From Candidatus Ruthenibacterium merdigallinarum (GTDB taxonomy: Bacteria > Bacillota > Clostridia > Oscillospirales > Ruminococcaceae), in the NCBI GenBank assembly GCA_019113785.1, contig DXGT01000122.1, forward strand, positions 1 through 37,986: a stretch of 37,986 nt of DNA, read 5' to 3'. Numbering within the stretch: position 1 is the stretch's first letter; every line of letters starts with the position of its first letter. The notes below the pieces were generated by a model. The model made no database searches. It was not told the DNA's origin and was given only the letters and a program-made list of their open reading frames with translations. The position numbers were made by a program, and so were the translations under genes. This document shows positions 17,244 to 24,638 of the stretch, piece after piece.

Positions 17244-18146
17244 ATGAAAAAGAGACATAAAGGAAGCTTCAGGCGCAGTGCGTACGCCTACGTGCTAATC
17301 GCCCCGGGGCTTGTGCTGGTGGGCGTGATCCTGATTTATCCGCTGCTGCGTGGAGTGGTTTCCAGCTTCTTCACACAGGCTTCCGGCAGCATGGAGTTTG
17401 AGGAGTTTGTAGGCCTGCGGCACTACCGCGAATTGCTGAGCGATGAGATCTTCTTCAAAGCGCTGATCAATTCGGTGTGGTCCACAGCGGTGATCGTAGC
17501 GGCGCTGTACCTCATCGGCTTATCCATTGCACTGCTGCTCAACAGGAGCTTTCGTGGGCGCGGCATCTATCGAAGCCTTGTGCTGATCCCATGGGTGGTG
17601 CCCGGTATTGCGGCGGCCATGACATGGAAGTGGATGTATGCCAGCCAATATGGCATTGTGAATTATGTTTTGCAGGCCTTGGGGCTCATCGATCAGAACA
17701 TTGACTGGCTGGGGTCAACTTCCACAGCGCTGGGGTCCATTATGGTGACGACCGTCTGGAAGGATATCCCGTTTGTGACGATCGTCCTTCTGGCGGCCCT
17801 TCAGTCGGTGGATACCACGCTGTACGAAGCGGTGAAAATCGACGGCGGCAACGCGTGGCAGGCGTTCTGGCATATCACGATGACAGGGATCAAAAATGTG
17901 AGCATCACAACGATCCTGCTGGAGATTATCTGGACGTTCAACAAATTTGACCTGGTCTATACGATGACAAAAGGCGGGCCGTCGAACTCCACGCAGACCA
18001 TTCCTGTTTACACCTACATCACGGCATTTAACTTCTTCCGCTTCAATAAGGCGGCGGCGATCGGCGTGATCGGCCTGCTGGTGGTGGGCGTATTCGCGGT
18101 CCTTTATATCATTTACAACAAACGGGAGGAGGGGAACGGCGCATGA
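17244..18146 (+). CDS. Sugar ABC transporter permease (MalF/UgpA type)
   Basis: A 300-residue inner-membrane protein with six predicted helices (first about residues 15-35). The coupling loop near residue 190 reads EAVKIDGGNAWQAFWHITMTGIKN, matching the EAAxxDGAxxxxxFxxIxxP motif of binding-protein-dependent importers. It forms a heterodimeric channel with the next gene product and receives solute from the lipoprotein encoded at 14243-15559. GGAGGGCGG supports the start, 14 bases after the deacylase. The end overlaps the second permease by four bases. Confidence 0.93.
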   Translation: MKKRHKGSFRRSAYAYVLIAPGLVLVGVILIYPLLRGVVSSFFTQASGSMEFEEFVGLRHYRELLSDEIFFKALINSVWSTAVIVAALYLIGLSIALLLNRSFRGRGIYRSLVLIPWVVPGIAAAMTWKWMYASQYGIVNYVLQALGLIDQNIDWLGSTSTALGSIMVTTVWKDIPFVTIVLLAALQSVDTTLYEAVKIDGGNAWQAFWHITMTGIKNVSITTILLEIIWTFNKFDLVYTMTKGGPSNSTQTIPVYTYITAFNFFRFNKAAAIGVIGLLVVGVFAVLYIIYNKREEGNGA

Positions 18147-18985
18147 CGGCAAAACGCAGGAAGAAGCTGCTCGGCAAGGCGGGGCTGTATACGGGCCTGA
18201 CGGCGATCACGCTGCTGCTGATATTCCCGTTTATCTGGATGGTTTCAACATCGTTGAAAAACAAAAACGAAATGTTTTCGGCGACGCCGACCCTGCTGCC
18301 CAAACATGTCACATTGGAAAACTACTATTCCATGTGGTTCGACTATAATTTCGGCGTGTATCTGAAAAACAGCCTGATTGCAGCGGTCAGCACGACGCTG
18401 ATCTCGCTGCTGGTGGCTACGTTCCTGGCCTATGGGATCTCGCGTTTCCGTTTCCGCGGGAAAACCGTGGTGTTCAATTTGTTGATCCTCACCCAGATGT
18501 TCCCGCTTCCGCTCCTGATCATTACGATCTATGTGGTGTTTGCGCGCATCGGCCTGATCGATTCGCGCGCGGGGCTGATCATATCGTATTGCACATTCGC
18601 CATCCCGTTTGCAACAATGATGCTGAAAAGCTACTTTGACGGTTTGCCGCTGGAGCTGGAAGAGGCGGCAGCGATGGATGGATGCGGCCCGTTTGCGACG
18701 ATCTTCCGGGTGGTCATTCCGCTGTCCGCGCCCTCTGTGGCGGCGATGGGCCTGTTCTCTTTCATTCTGGCGTGGCAGGAGTTCATGATGTCCCTCACGC
18801 TGATCCGAAGCCCGCAGCTGCGCACGCTCCCGGTAGGCATCACGCTGATGGTGGGCTTCAGGGACATCATGTGGGGCCCGCTGATGGCGGGAACCGTTGT
18901 TGTGACGCTGCCGGTCGTTGTGCTGTTCATCTACTTTCAAAAGTATTTGATCACCGGCATGACGATGGGCGCGGTAAAAGGATAA
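18143..18985 (+). CDS. Sugar ABC transporter permease (MalG/UgpE type)
   Basis: A 280-residue inner-membrane protein with six helices. A typical MalG-like opening (LIFPFIWMVSTSLKNKNEM) and the coupling motif ELEEAAAMDGCGPFATIFRV near residue 180 identify it. It pairs with the preceding permease. No ATP-binding subunit is encoded in this locus, so the importer probably uses a shared MsmK/UgpC-type ATPase encoded elsewhere, as many Firmicutes do. The start overlaps the upstream stop (ATGA). Confidence 0.93.
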   Translation: MTAKRRKKLLGKAGLYTGLTAITLLLIFPFIWMVSTSLKNKNEMFSATPTLLPKHVTLENYYSMWFDYNFGVYLKNSLIAAVSTTLISLLVATFLAYGISRFRFRGKTVVFNLLILTQMFPLPLLIITIYVVFARIGLIDSRAGLIISYCTFAIPFATMMLKSYFDGLPLELEEAAAMDGCGPFATIFRVVIPLSAPSVAAMGLFSFILAWQEFMMSLTLIRSPQLRTLPVGITLMVGFRDIMWGPLMAGTVVVTLPVVVLFIYFQKYLITGMTMGAVKG

Positions 18986-19015
18986 AACACCAATTGAAAA
19001 AGGAGATGGGTTTCA

Positions 19016-19492
19016 ATGAGTCAGACAGATAAACGCCTGGAGCAGCTGGGCATCGAACTGCCGAAAAAGGATCGCAGAGGTCAGGGTGTGGTCGCGGTGC
19101 GCCAGTGCGGCGATCTGCTGTTCGTTTCCGGCCATGGGCCGACAGACCAGGCCGATCCGGCCGACACACCGGTATATACGGGAAAGCTGGGCGCGGATCT
19201 CACGCTGGAACAAGGGTATCAGGCGGCAAGGCTGTGCGGCATCAATCTGCTGGCTGCGGTGCGGGAATATCTGGGTGATCTTGATCGTGTGGAATGCATT
19301 GTAAAAGCATTTGGCCTTGTGGCCAGCAGTCCGGACTTTTTTGATCAGCCCGCAGTGATGCACGGCTTTTCTGACCTGATGGTCGAGGTGCTTGGCGACC
19401 GCGGCCTGCACGCCCGGTCGGCGATGGGCACATGCTGCCTGCCGCGGAACATCCCGGTGGAAGTGGATCTCGTACTGAAGATCCGCACCTGA
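19016..19492 (+). CDS. RidA/YjgF-family protein (copy 1)
   Basis: A 158-residue protein of the YjgF/YER057c/UK114 fold, whose members form cytoplasmic trimers and hydrolyse reactive enamines/imines made by PLP enzymes. It contains LLFVSGHGP, EYLGDLDRV, QPAVMHGFSDL and HARSAMG. Arg134 and Glu149 sit where the substrate-binding Arg105 and catalytic Glu120 of E. coli RidA would align, so deaminase activity is plausible. The GHGP/HAR pattern marks the subgroup distinct from classic RidA. AAGGAGATGG precedes the ATG. It is followed after 15 bases by a close paralogue. Confidence 0.88.
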   Translation: MSQTDKRLEQLGIELPKKDRRGQGVVAVRQCGDLLFVSGHGPTDQADPADTPVYTGKLGADLTLEQGYQAARLCGINLLAAVREYLGDLDRVECIVKAFGLVASSPDFFDQPAVMHGFSDLMVEVLGDRGLHARSAMGTCCLPRNIPVEVDLVLKIRT

Positions 19493-19507
19493 AAAGGAGG
19501 CGGCAAA

Positions 19508-19957
19508 ATGAATCAGGCAGAACAGGAAATTTTGCGAAGCGGACGAAAACGCAAAGGGAATGTAGTGCTGCGGCAAAGCGGGGAGCTGCTGTTCATCGGC
19601 GGCCACGGCCCGGAGGACGAGGTGACGGGCGAGCCGTTTTACACGGGCCGCCTGGGATGCGAGCTGGATGTAGAAGACGGTTACAAAGCCGCCCGCATCT
19701 GCGGGGAGATCCTCCTCAGCGCCATGCAGGAATATCTGGGCGATTTGGATCGGGTGGACTATCTGGTGAAGGCGTTTGGCCTTGTGAGCTGCGCGCCCGA
19801 TTTTTACGAGCAGCCCGCGGTAATGGATGGCTTTTCCGATCTGATGGTGCAGGTGCTGGGCGACCGCGGCTTGCATGCGCGCTCCGCCATGGGAACCTCC
19901 AATTTGCCGGGGAACATTCCGGTGGAGATCGAGCTGATTGTCAAAATCAAGTCGTGA
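19508..19957 (+). CDS. RidA/YjgF-family protein (copy 2)
   Basis: A 149-residue close paralogue of the previous protein. Most positions from GELLFIGGHGPED to HARSAMGT are the same or similar, and Arg125 and Glu140 are kept. A two-residue gap and a different N-terminus show they have diverged. Either both handle different imines, or they form a mixed trimer. AAAGGAGGCGG supports the start. Its stop is 13 bases before the glycosidase gene. Confidence 0.88.
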   Translation: MNQAEQEILRSGRKRKGNVVLRQSGELLFIGGHGPEDEVTGEPFYTGRLGCELDVEDGYKAARICGEILLSAMQEYLGDLDRVDYLVKAFGLVSCAPDFYEQPAVMDGFSDLMVQVLGDRGLHARSAMGTSNLPGNIPVEIELIVKIKS

Positions 19958-19970
19958 AAAGGGTGGTTCT

Positions 19971-21266
19971 ATGAAATTGACCGTTGTGGGCGCCGGAAGC
20001 AGCTACACGCCCGAGATCATTGACGGATTGTTGGGCCAGGCGTGCTTCGACCCGCTGGAGGTGGCGCTGTACGACCTGCCTGAGGGTGCACAGCGCGCGC
20101 AGATCATCTGCGATATGGCGCTGCGCATGGCAAAAAAACGAGGCGTACAGGCGCGCATCTATGTGGAGCAGCAATTGGACCGGGCGCTGGAGGGAAGCCG
20201 CTTCGTTGTGAGCCAGTTCCGGGCCGGGCTTTTGCAGGCGCGTGTAAAAGATGAGCGCATCCCTTTGAAATACAGCCTGATCGGACAGGAGACGACGGGT
20301 GCGGGCGGCTTTTTCAACGCGATGCGAACCATTCCGGCGGCATTGGATCTGGCGCACCGGATGGAACAGCGGTGCCCGGACGCCTGGATGATCAATTTTA
20401 CCAATCCGTCCGGGATCGTTACAGAGGCGGTGTGCCGATATTCCAAGATCCGCTGTGTAGGGCTGTGCAATGTGCCGTATAACATGCATGTGGACGCCGC
20501 GCGGCTGCTGGGGGCAGACGTGAGCCGCGTGTACTGCCAGATGGTCGGGCTCAACCATTTGAGCTTTATTACACAGATCTATCTGGACGGAGAACCGGTG
20601 CTGAAGCGAATGATCCGCCGGAAAATGTTTACGGCGCAGGTCGTCAAAAACATCCCGAAAGTAGCGGGCGTGGAAAATCTGATCGAACGCCTGGGGATGG
20701 TGCCCTCGCCGTATTTACAGTATTACTATTTTGAAAAGGAAATGCTGGAAAAGGAGCAGGCGGAAGCGGCCCCCGACGGGCCCGGCACGCGCGGAGAGCA
20801 GATCCTGCGCACGCAGGACCAGCTGTTTGCGATCTATCAGCGCCCGGATGTGTGCGAAAAGCCGAAGGAGCTGGAGATGCGCGGCGGCGCATACTATTCG
20901 ACGGTTGCAACAACATTGATGAAGGCACTGACCGGCGCAGGCCCGGTGACCACGCCGGTCAACTATAAGAATATGGGCGCTATATCCGACCTGCCTTTCG
21001 ACAGCGTTGTGGAAACGAACTGTCTGGTGGATATCAATGGGATCCAGCCGCTGAGCTTCGGCCCGCTGCCGCAGGTGGTGCGGGGATTGGTGCAGCATGT
21101 GAAAGCGTATGAGACGCTGACGGTAGAGGCGTCGGCCGAGCATTCCCGCGCCAAAGCGGTGGCGGCGTTGCTGGAGCATCCGCTGGTTCACGGCTATTGC
21201 AATGCAGAGCATCTGGTAGAGGAATTGATGCACTATTACGCGCCGTATGTGGGCGAGCTGCGCTGA
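19971..21266 (+). CDS. Glycoside hydrolase family 4 (6-phospho-beta-glucosidase-like)
   Basis: A 431-residue NAD+- and Mn2+-dependent glycosidase. The dinucleotide loop is LTVVGAGSSYTPEIIDGL at the N-terminus. GQETTGAGGFFNAMRTIP, MINFTNPSGIVTEAV and GLCNVPYNMH follow. Cys166 and His196 (GLNHLSF) are the expected metal ligands, and RGGAYYS matches the beta-glucosidase branch. GH4 enzymes cleave by oxidising C3, eliminating the aglycone, then reducing again. Most prefer 6-phosphorylated sugars, yet there is no PTS here; phosphorylation by the BadF-type kinase, or action on a free glycoside, would be needed. ATG 19971 is chosen over an upstream in-frame codon inside the RidA gene. Confidence 0.92.
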   Translation: MKLTVVGAGSSYTPEIIDGLLGQACFDPLEVALYDLPEGAQRAQIICDMALRMAKKRGVQARIYVEQQLDRALEGSRFVVSQFRAGLLQARVKDERIPLKYSLIGQETTGAGGFFNAMRTIPAALDLAHRMEQRCPDAWMINFTNPSGIVTEAVCRYSKIRCVGLCNVPYNMHVDAARLLGADVSRVYCQMVGLNHLSFITQIYLDGEPVLKRMIRRKMFTAQVVKNIPKVAGVENLIERLGMVPSPYLQYYYFEKEMLEKEQAEAAPDGPGTRGEQILRTQDQLFAIYQRPDVCEKPKELEMRGGAYYSTVATTLMKALTGAGPVTTPVNYKNMGAISDLPFDSVVETNCLVDINGIQPLSFGPLPQVVRGLVQHVKAYETLTVEASAEHSRAKAVAALLEHPLVHGYCNAEHLVEELMHYYAPYVGELR

Positions 21267-21367
21267 AAAGCGGAACGCTTCCTGCCCAAGAGGCGGCCCG
21301 GGAGTGAAAAACTTGGGAGCGCAGCGAACGGACCGGATGTCCGCTGCTGGCCGGTGTGTCAAAGCGA

Positions 21368-21404
21368 GAAAGGCGTCCTCCCGCAAGGCGGGAAGACGCC
21401 TTTC
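21368..21404. terminator. Bidirectional terminator ending the catabolic operon
   Basis: Bases 21368-21384 pair with 21388-21404 (17 pairs, one mismatch) around a 3-base AAG loop, with A-rich and T-rich flanks (GAGAAAGG / CCTTTCC). It sits between the end of the glycosidase gene and the end of the convergent minus-strand gene. The rest of 21267-21461 shows nothing else I can name. Confidence 0.8.
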
Positions 21405-21461
21405 CTTCTGGTTTTCTGTGCGCTGGAAGGGTGCGCAGGCGCAAAAGTGGAAAGCGCCCGG

Positions 21462-22961
21462 TCAGAACGCCATGCGCGCGGCGTCGGAGGCGCTGTTTTT
21501 GCCGGCGCGCTTGTCGCTGGGCGTTTTGGCAAAGACGGTCATGTAGCGGCTATCTCCGAAATAGGTGAACTTGTAATGGTTCTGCTCGGCGGTGACGACA
21601 AAACCGAGATTCTCCAGATCCTTTCGCAGCGGGGCCGTCATGCCGGCGTAACTCTTCAAAAGGTTTTTGAGCCGGTCGGCATTCCGGGCGCTCAGGGCTT
21701 CAAAATCGTTGTTCTCCAGAATGTCGCGCACGACGTCGGCACGGCGCGAGCCGGGCACGAGCGCCGGCATTGCGTCCGAGAGCGTGCTCAGGACGAGGTC
21801 CTTCACCTCGCCGGGGTAGAAGTCCGTCTCGTGGCCGCGCACCAGCAGCGGCGCGGCGCTCGCCGCGTTCAGCTTGGCCTGCAGGCGCAGGTTTTCGGCC
21901 AGCAGCCGCTCGTTCAGGCGCGTCAGCTCCTCGGCGCGCTCGCGCAGGCGGCGCATCTCTTCGTCGAAGCTGTCCAGCAGCGCGTCGGCTTCGCTCTTCG
22001 CCGTGCTCAGCGCTTCGCGCTGCATGCGCGTGCGCTCCGCATCCATCGTGTCCGCCATTTGCTGCGCTTTGTCCAGCGCGGCCCGCTGCGCATCCTCGGC
22101 GGCGCGGCGCGCAGCGCTCTGGCTGTCCAGCTGTGCGCGCAGCAGCGCGCTCTGCGCGCCGGGCCATGTGTGCAGGCCGTCCACCTGGCGGGCGGTGCTG
22201 TAGGCGATCACCGTGCGGATCAAATGTTCCGTCATCCTGTCGACGATGCCTGCACGATAGTGGAACAGCCGCGGCGCCTGCGTCTCGTGCGGGTAATGCA
22301 CGCCCACCGTGCCGGGACGCCAGCCCTCGCCGAGCTGCGCGCGCAGCGCCTCGTCCACCTCGGCGCTGTCGGCGGCGAACACGTGTGCCACGCCCTTGAG
22401 CCGCCAGGCGAGCTTTTGCACATCCATCGGGCTGCGGCCGTTTTCGCGCAGCGACACATACACCACCGGCAGGCGGTGCGGCGTGCTGCCGGAGAAAATG
22501 CCGGCCAGCAGGCCGCTTTGCGCCGCGCCGGCGGGGATGGGCGCATGCCCGACGGGCAGGGCCCCGTCGGGTGCAAGGTACCCGCGGTCGATCAGCAGCG
22601 TGATGAAATAGGGCGTTGAGAACGCGGCGTTGACGTCGACGGCGTCCTCGCGATAGCTGCGGTCCAGCCGGACGCAGACTTCGCGCTGAGAGAAATCGGC
22701 GACATAATCGGTGTCCCACACAACGCCGTCCGCCGTGCGCTTTTCGTAGCGCACGGCGACGATGTTTTTGCCGGGCAATTCATCGGCGGCCAGCCATAAA
22801 TTGTCGCCGCCGCAGCGCAGGTGGCTCTCACCGTTCCACGCAAGGCCCGGTATCACATTCTCGGCATAGGGGTTTGTCCGGTTCCATTCAACCACCAGAC
22901 GCAGGAAATCGTCTTTTGTCAGCGCGCTGCGCACCGGCAGCACCGCGGAAAACACCAGCAT
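21462..22961 (-). CDS. Conserved hypothetical protein with long coiled coil and HicA-like C-terminal block
   Basis: A 499-residue cytoplasmic protein I cannot name. The N-terminal 260 residues look globular, with PVVYVSLRENGRSPMDVQKLAWRL... at about 165-190 and GTVGVHYPHE near 217. Residues 270-367 form a strong coiled coil rich in Ala/Arg/Glu/Gln. The last 90 residues contain LENLGFVVTAEQNHYKFTYF and AKTPSDKRAGKN, reminiscent of the compact nucleic-acid-binding HicA/dsRBD-like fold. I recall similar lone proteins in Clostridia and do not know a function. AAAAGGAGG lies upstream and its own promoter is visible. The neighbours (terminator, purA) give no clue. Confidence 0.75.
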   Translation of the reverse strand: MLVFSAVLPVRSALTKDDFLRLVVEWNRTNPYAENVIPGLAWNGESHLRCGGDNLWLAADELPGKNIVAVRYEKRTADGVVWDTDYVADFSQREVCVRLDRSYREDAVDVNAAFSTPYFITLLIDRGYLAPDGALPVGHAPIPAGAAQSGLLAGIFSGSTPHRLPVVYVSLRENGRSPMDVQKLAWRLKGVAHVFAADSAEVDEALRAQLGEGWRPGTVGVHYPHETQAPRLFHYRAGIVDRMTEHLIRTVIAYSTARQVDGLHTWPGAQSALLRAQLDSQSAARRAAEDAQRAALDKAQQMADTMDAERTRMQREALSTAKSEADALLDSFDEEMRRLRERAEELTRLNERLLAENLRLQAKLNAASAAPLLVRGHETDFYPGEVKDLVLSTLSDAMPALVPGSRRADVVRDILENNDFEALSARNADRLKNLLKSYAGMTAPLRKDLENLGFVVTAEQNHYKFTYFGDSRYMTVFAKTPSDKRAGKNSASDAARMAF

Positions 22962-22988
22962 GGGGAAAACCTCCTTTTGTCATTTCCT

Positions 22989-23017
22989 ATCGTAACATGC
23001 GCGCGCCGCCAAAGCAA
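22989..23017 (-). promoter_or_regulatory. Promoter for the coiled-coil protein gene
   Basis: On the minus strand, TTGCTT (23012-23017) and TACGAT (22989-22994) are 17 bases apart, about 28 bases upstream of the start codon, with AAAAGGAGG in between. Confidence 0.65.
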
Positions 23018-23108
23018 CAGCCGCGCCCCCGTTTTGCCGAAAATCGGCCTTTTGCGCGGCGCGCGTTCGTTCAATGCGAAGAAATTCTCGCAAAGAGGCC
23101 GCTTTGCC

Positions 23109-23138
23109 TTGACAGCGCAAAATGCGGGATGGTAAGAT
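23109..23138 (+). promoter_or_regulatory. Promoter for purA
   Basis: Consensus TTGACA (23109-23114) and TAAGAT (23133-23138) are 18 bases apart. The transcript would carry a leader of about 115 bases before purA, containing the hairpin at 23204-23222. Confidence 0.75.
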
Positions 23139-23203
23139 ATGAAATGGATCATAAGGCGCGCATGACGCGGGCGCAAAGCCCGGGCCGGCGTATGGACCAC
23201 AGA

Positions 23204-23230
23204 GCCCCGCCGCGCGCGGGGCGCGCTTTT
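23204..23230 (+). promoter_or_regulatory. Possible attenuator hairpin in the purA leader
   Basis: GCCCCG (23204-23209) pairs with CGGGGC (23217-23222), and GCGCTTTT follows, ending 28 bases before the purA start. The short stem and four T residues make it terminator-like but weak. I could not recognise a purine riboswitch fold or a clear competing stem. Confidence 0.3.
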
Positions 23231-23258
23231 GCAGCGATCACGAAAAGGAGTGCACGCA

Positions 23259-24548
23259 ATGCTGACAGCGATTACCGGCATCAACTGGGGCGACGAGGGC
23301 AAGGGCCGCATGGTGGACCTGCTCAGCCGCGAATACGACATCGTGGCCCGTTATCAGGGCGGCAACAACGCCGGCCACACGGTGAAGAATGAAAAGGGCA
23401 AATTCGTTTTGAACCTGCTCCCCTCGGGCATCCTGCGCCCGGAGGTGGTGTGCGTGATGGGCAACGGCATGGTCATCGACCCCGCGCATCTGGAAAAGGA
23501 GATCGCGTCCCTGCGCGAAAAGGGCATCGCCATCTCGCCGGACAATTTGAAAATCAGCGCGCGCGCGACCATCTGCATGCCGTATCACGTGCTGGAGGAC
23601 GGCCTCGAGGAGGACCGCCTGAGCAAGAGCGGCAGCCAGTTCGGCTCCACGCGCCGCGGCATCGCCTATTCCTACGGCGACAAGTACATGAAAAAGACGC
23701 TGCGCATGGGCGACCTTCTGCACATGGATGAGTCGGTGCGCCACCGCCTGTCCACGATGGTGGAGTGGAAGAACCTGACGATGGAGCGCATCTACGGCGC
23801 GAAGCCCATCGACCTGGAGGAGACCTGGCGCTGGTGCGAGCACTACGCCGCGGTGTTCCGCGATTACATCTGCGACACGGGCGCGTACCTCGCCGAGGCC
23901 GACCGCGCCGGCAAGAAGATCCTGTTCGAGGCGCAGCTGGGCGCGCTGCGCGACATCGACTTCGGCATCTATCCGTTCACCAGCTCCTCGAACGTCATCG
24001 GCAGCTATGCGCCCATCGGCGCGGGCATCCCCGGGCGCAAGCTCGATCTGTCCATCGGCATCATGAAGGCGTATTCGTCCTGTGTGGGCGAGGGTCCGTT
24101 TGCGGCCGAGCTGGCCATGACCGAGGAGGAAAAGCACGCCCTGCGCGAGGCCGGGCACGAGTACGGCGCGGCCACGGGCCGCCCTCGGCGCGTGGGCCCG
24201 TTCGACGTGGTGGCCAGCCGCTACGGCGTCGAGTGCCAGGGCGCGGACATCCTGGCGCTGACGCTGCTGGACGTGCTGGATTACATGGAGGAGATCCCCG
24301 TCGTGGAGAAGTATCTTGTGGACGGCGAGGAGGTCGACCGCTTCCCGATGGGCGGCGCGCTGGAGAAAGCGCAGCCCGTTGTGAAAAAGCTGCCCGGCTG
24401 GCACTGCGACATCACCGCCTGCCGCCGCTGGGAGGACCTGCCCGAGGCTGCGCGCGCGTACGTGGAGTACATCGAGCAGGCCGTCGGCTGCAAGGTGCGC
24501 TACATCTCTGTGGGCGCTGAGCGCGAGGCCTATCTTGTGCGGCCGTAA
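23259..24548 (+). CDS. purA: Adenylosuccinate synthetase
   Basis: A 429-residue cytoplasmic enzyme that joins IMP and aspartate using GTP, the first committed step to AMP. It has the usual length for the family. The GTP loop GINWGDEGKGRMVD, the GGNNAGHTV motif (catalytic His), the SGSQFGSTRRGIAYSY-like region, LFEAQLGALRDIDFG and GPFAAEL are present in order. AAAGGAG precedes ATG 23259, chosen over an upstream in-frame codon that has no ribosome site. purF follows 90 bases later on the same strand behind a hairpin, grouping two purine genes. Confidence 0.97.
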   Translation: MLTAITGINWGDEGKGRMVDLLSREYDIVARYQGGNNAGHTVKNEKGKFVLNLLPSGILRPEVVCVMGNGMVIDPAHLEKEIASLREKGIAISPDNLKISARATICMPYHVLEDGLEEDRLSKSGSQFGSTRRGIAYSYGDKYMKKTLRMGDLLHMDESVRHRLSTMVEWKNLTMERIYGAKPIDLEETWRWCEHYAAVFRDYICDTGAYLAEADRAGKKILFEAQLGALRDIDFGIYPFTSSSNVIGSYAPIGAGIPGRKLDLSIGIMKAYSSCVGEGPFAAELAMTEEEKHALREAGHEYGAATGRPRRVGPFDVVASRYGVECQGADILALTLLDVLDYMEEIPVVEKYLVDGEEVDRFPMGGALEKAQPVVKKLPGWHCDITACRRWEDLPEAARAYVEYIEQAVGCKVRYISVGAEREAYLVRP

Positions 24549-24566
24549 ATTAGAAGGAACGCATGG

Positions 24567-24592
24567 CGGCCCCGGGGCTTTTCCCGGGGCCG
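24567..24592 (+). terminator. Hairpin after purA
   Basis: A 10-bp stem (CGGCCCCGGG with its complement) around the loop GCTTTT, followed by TTGATTT. This looks like an intrinsic terminator with a poor T-tract, so some transcription may pass on to purF. Confidence 0.6.
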
Positions 24593-24599
24593 TTGATTT

Positions 24600-24622
24600 G
24601 CCGGCCGCATCCGGCGGCCGGC
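24600..24622 (+). promoter_or_regulatory. Hairpin just upstream of the purF ribosome site
   Basis: GCCGGCCGC (24600-24608) pairs perfectly with GCGGCCGGC (24614-24622), loop of 5. It ends directly before AGGAGGGGG, so it may shape translation of purF. No known regulatory RNA family is recognised. Confidence 0.4.
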
Positions 24623-24638
24623 AGGAGGGGGAGAAACG

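Noticed and set aside
23139-23258. Purine riboswitch upstream of purA
   Set aside because: I could not find the conserved junction bases or kissing loops; only a simple G/C hairpin is visible.
22821-23392. Plus-strand open frames crossing from the coiled-coil gene into purA
   Set aside because: They overlap the divergent promoters and both flanking genes out of frame, with no ribosome site or recognisable product.
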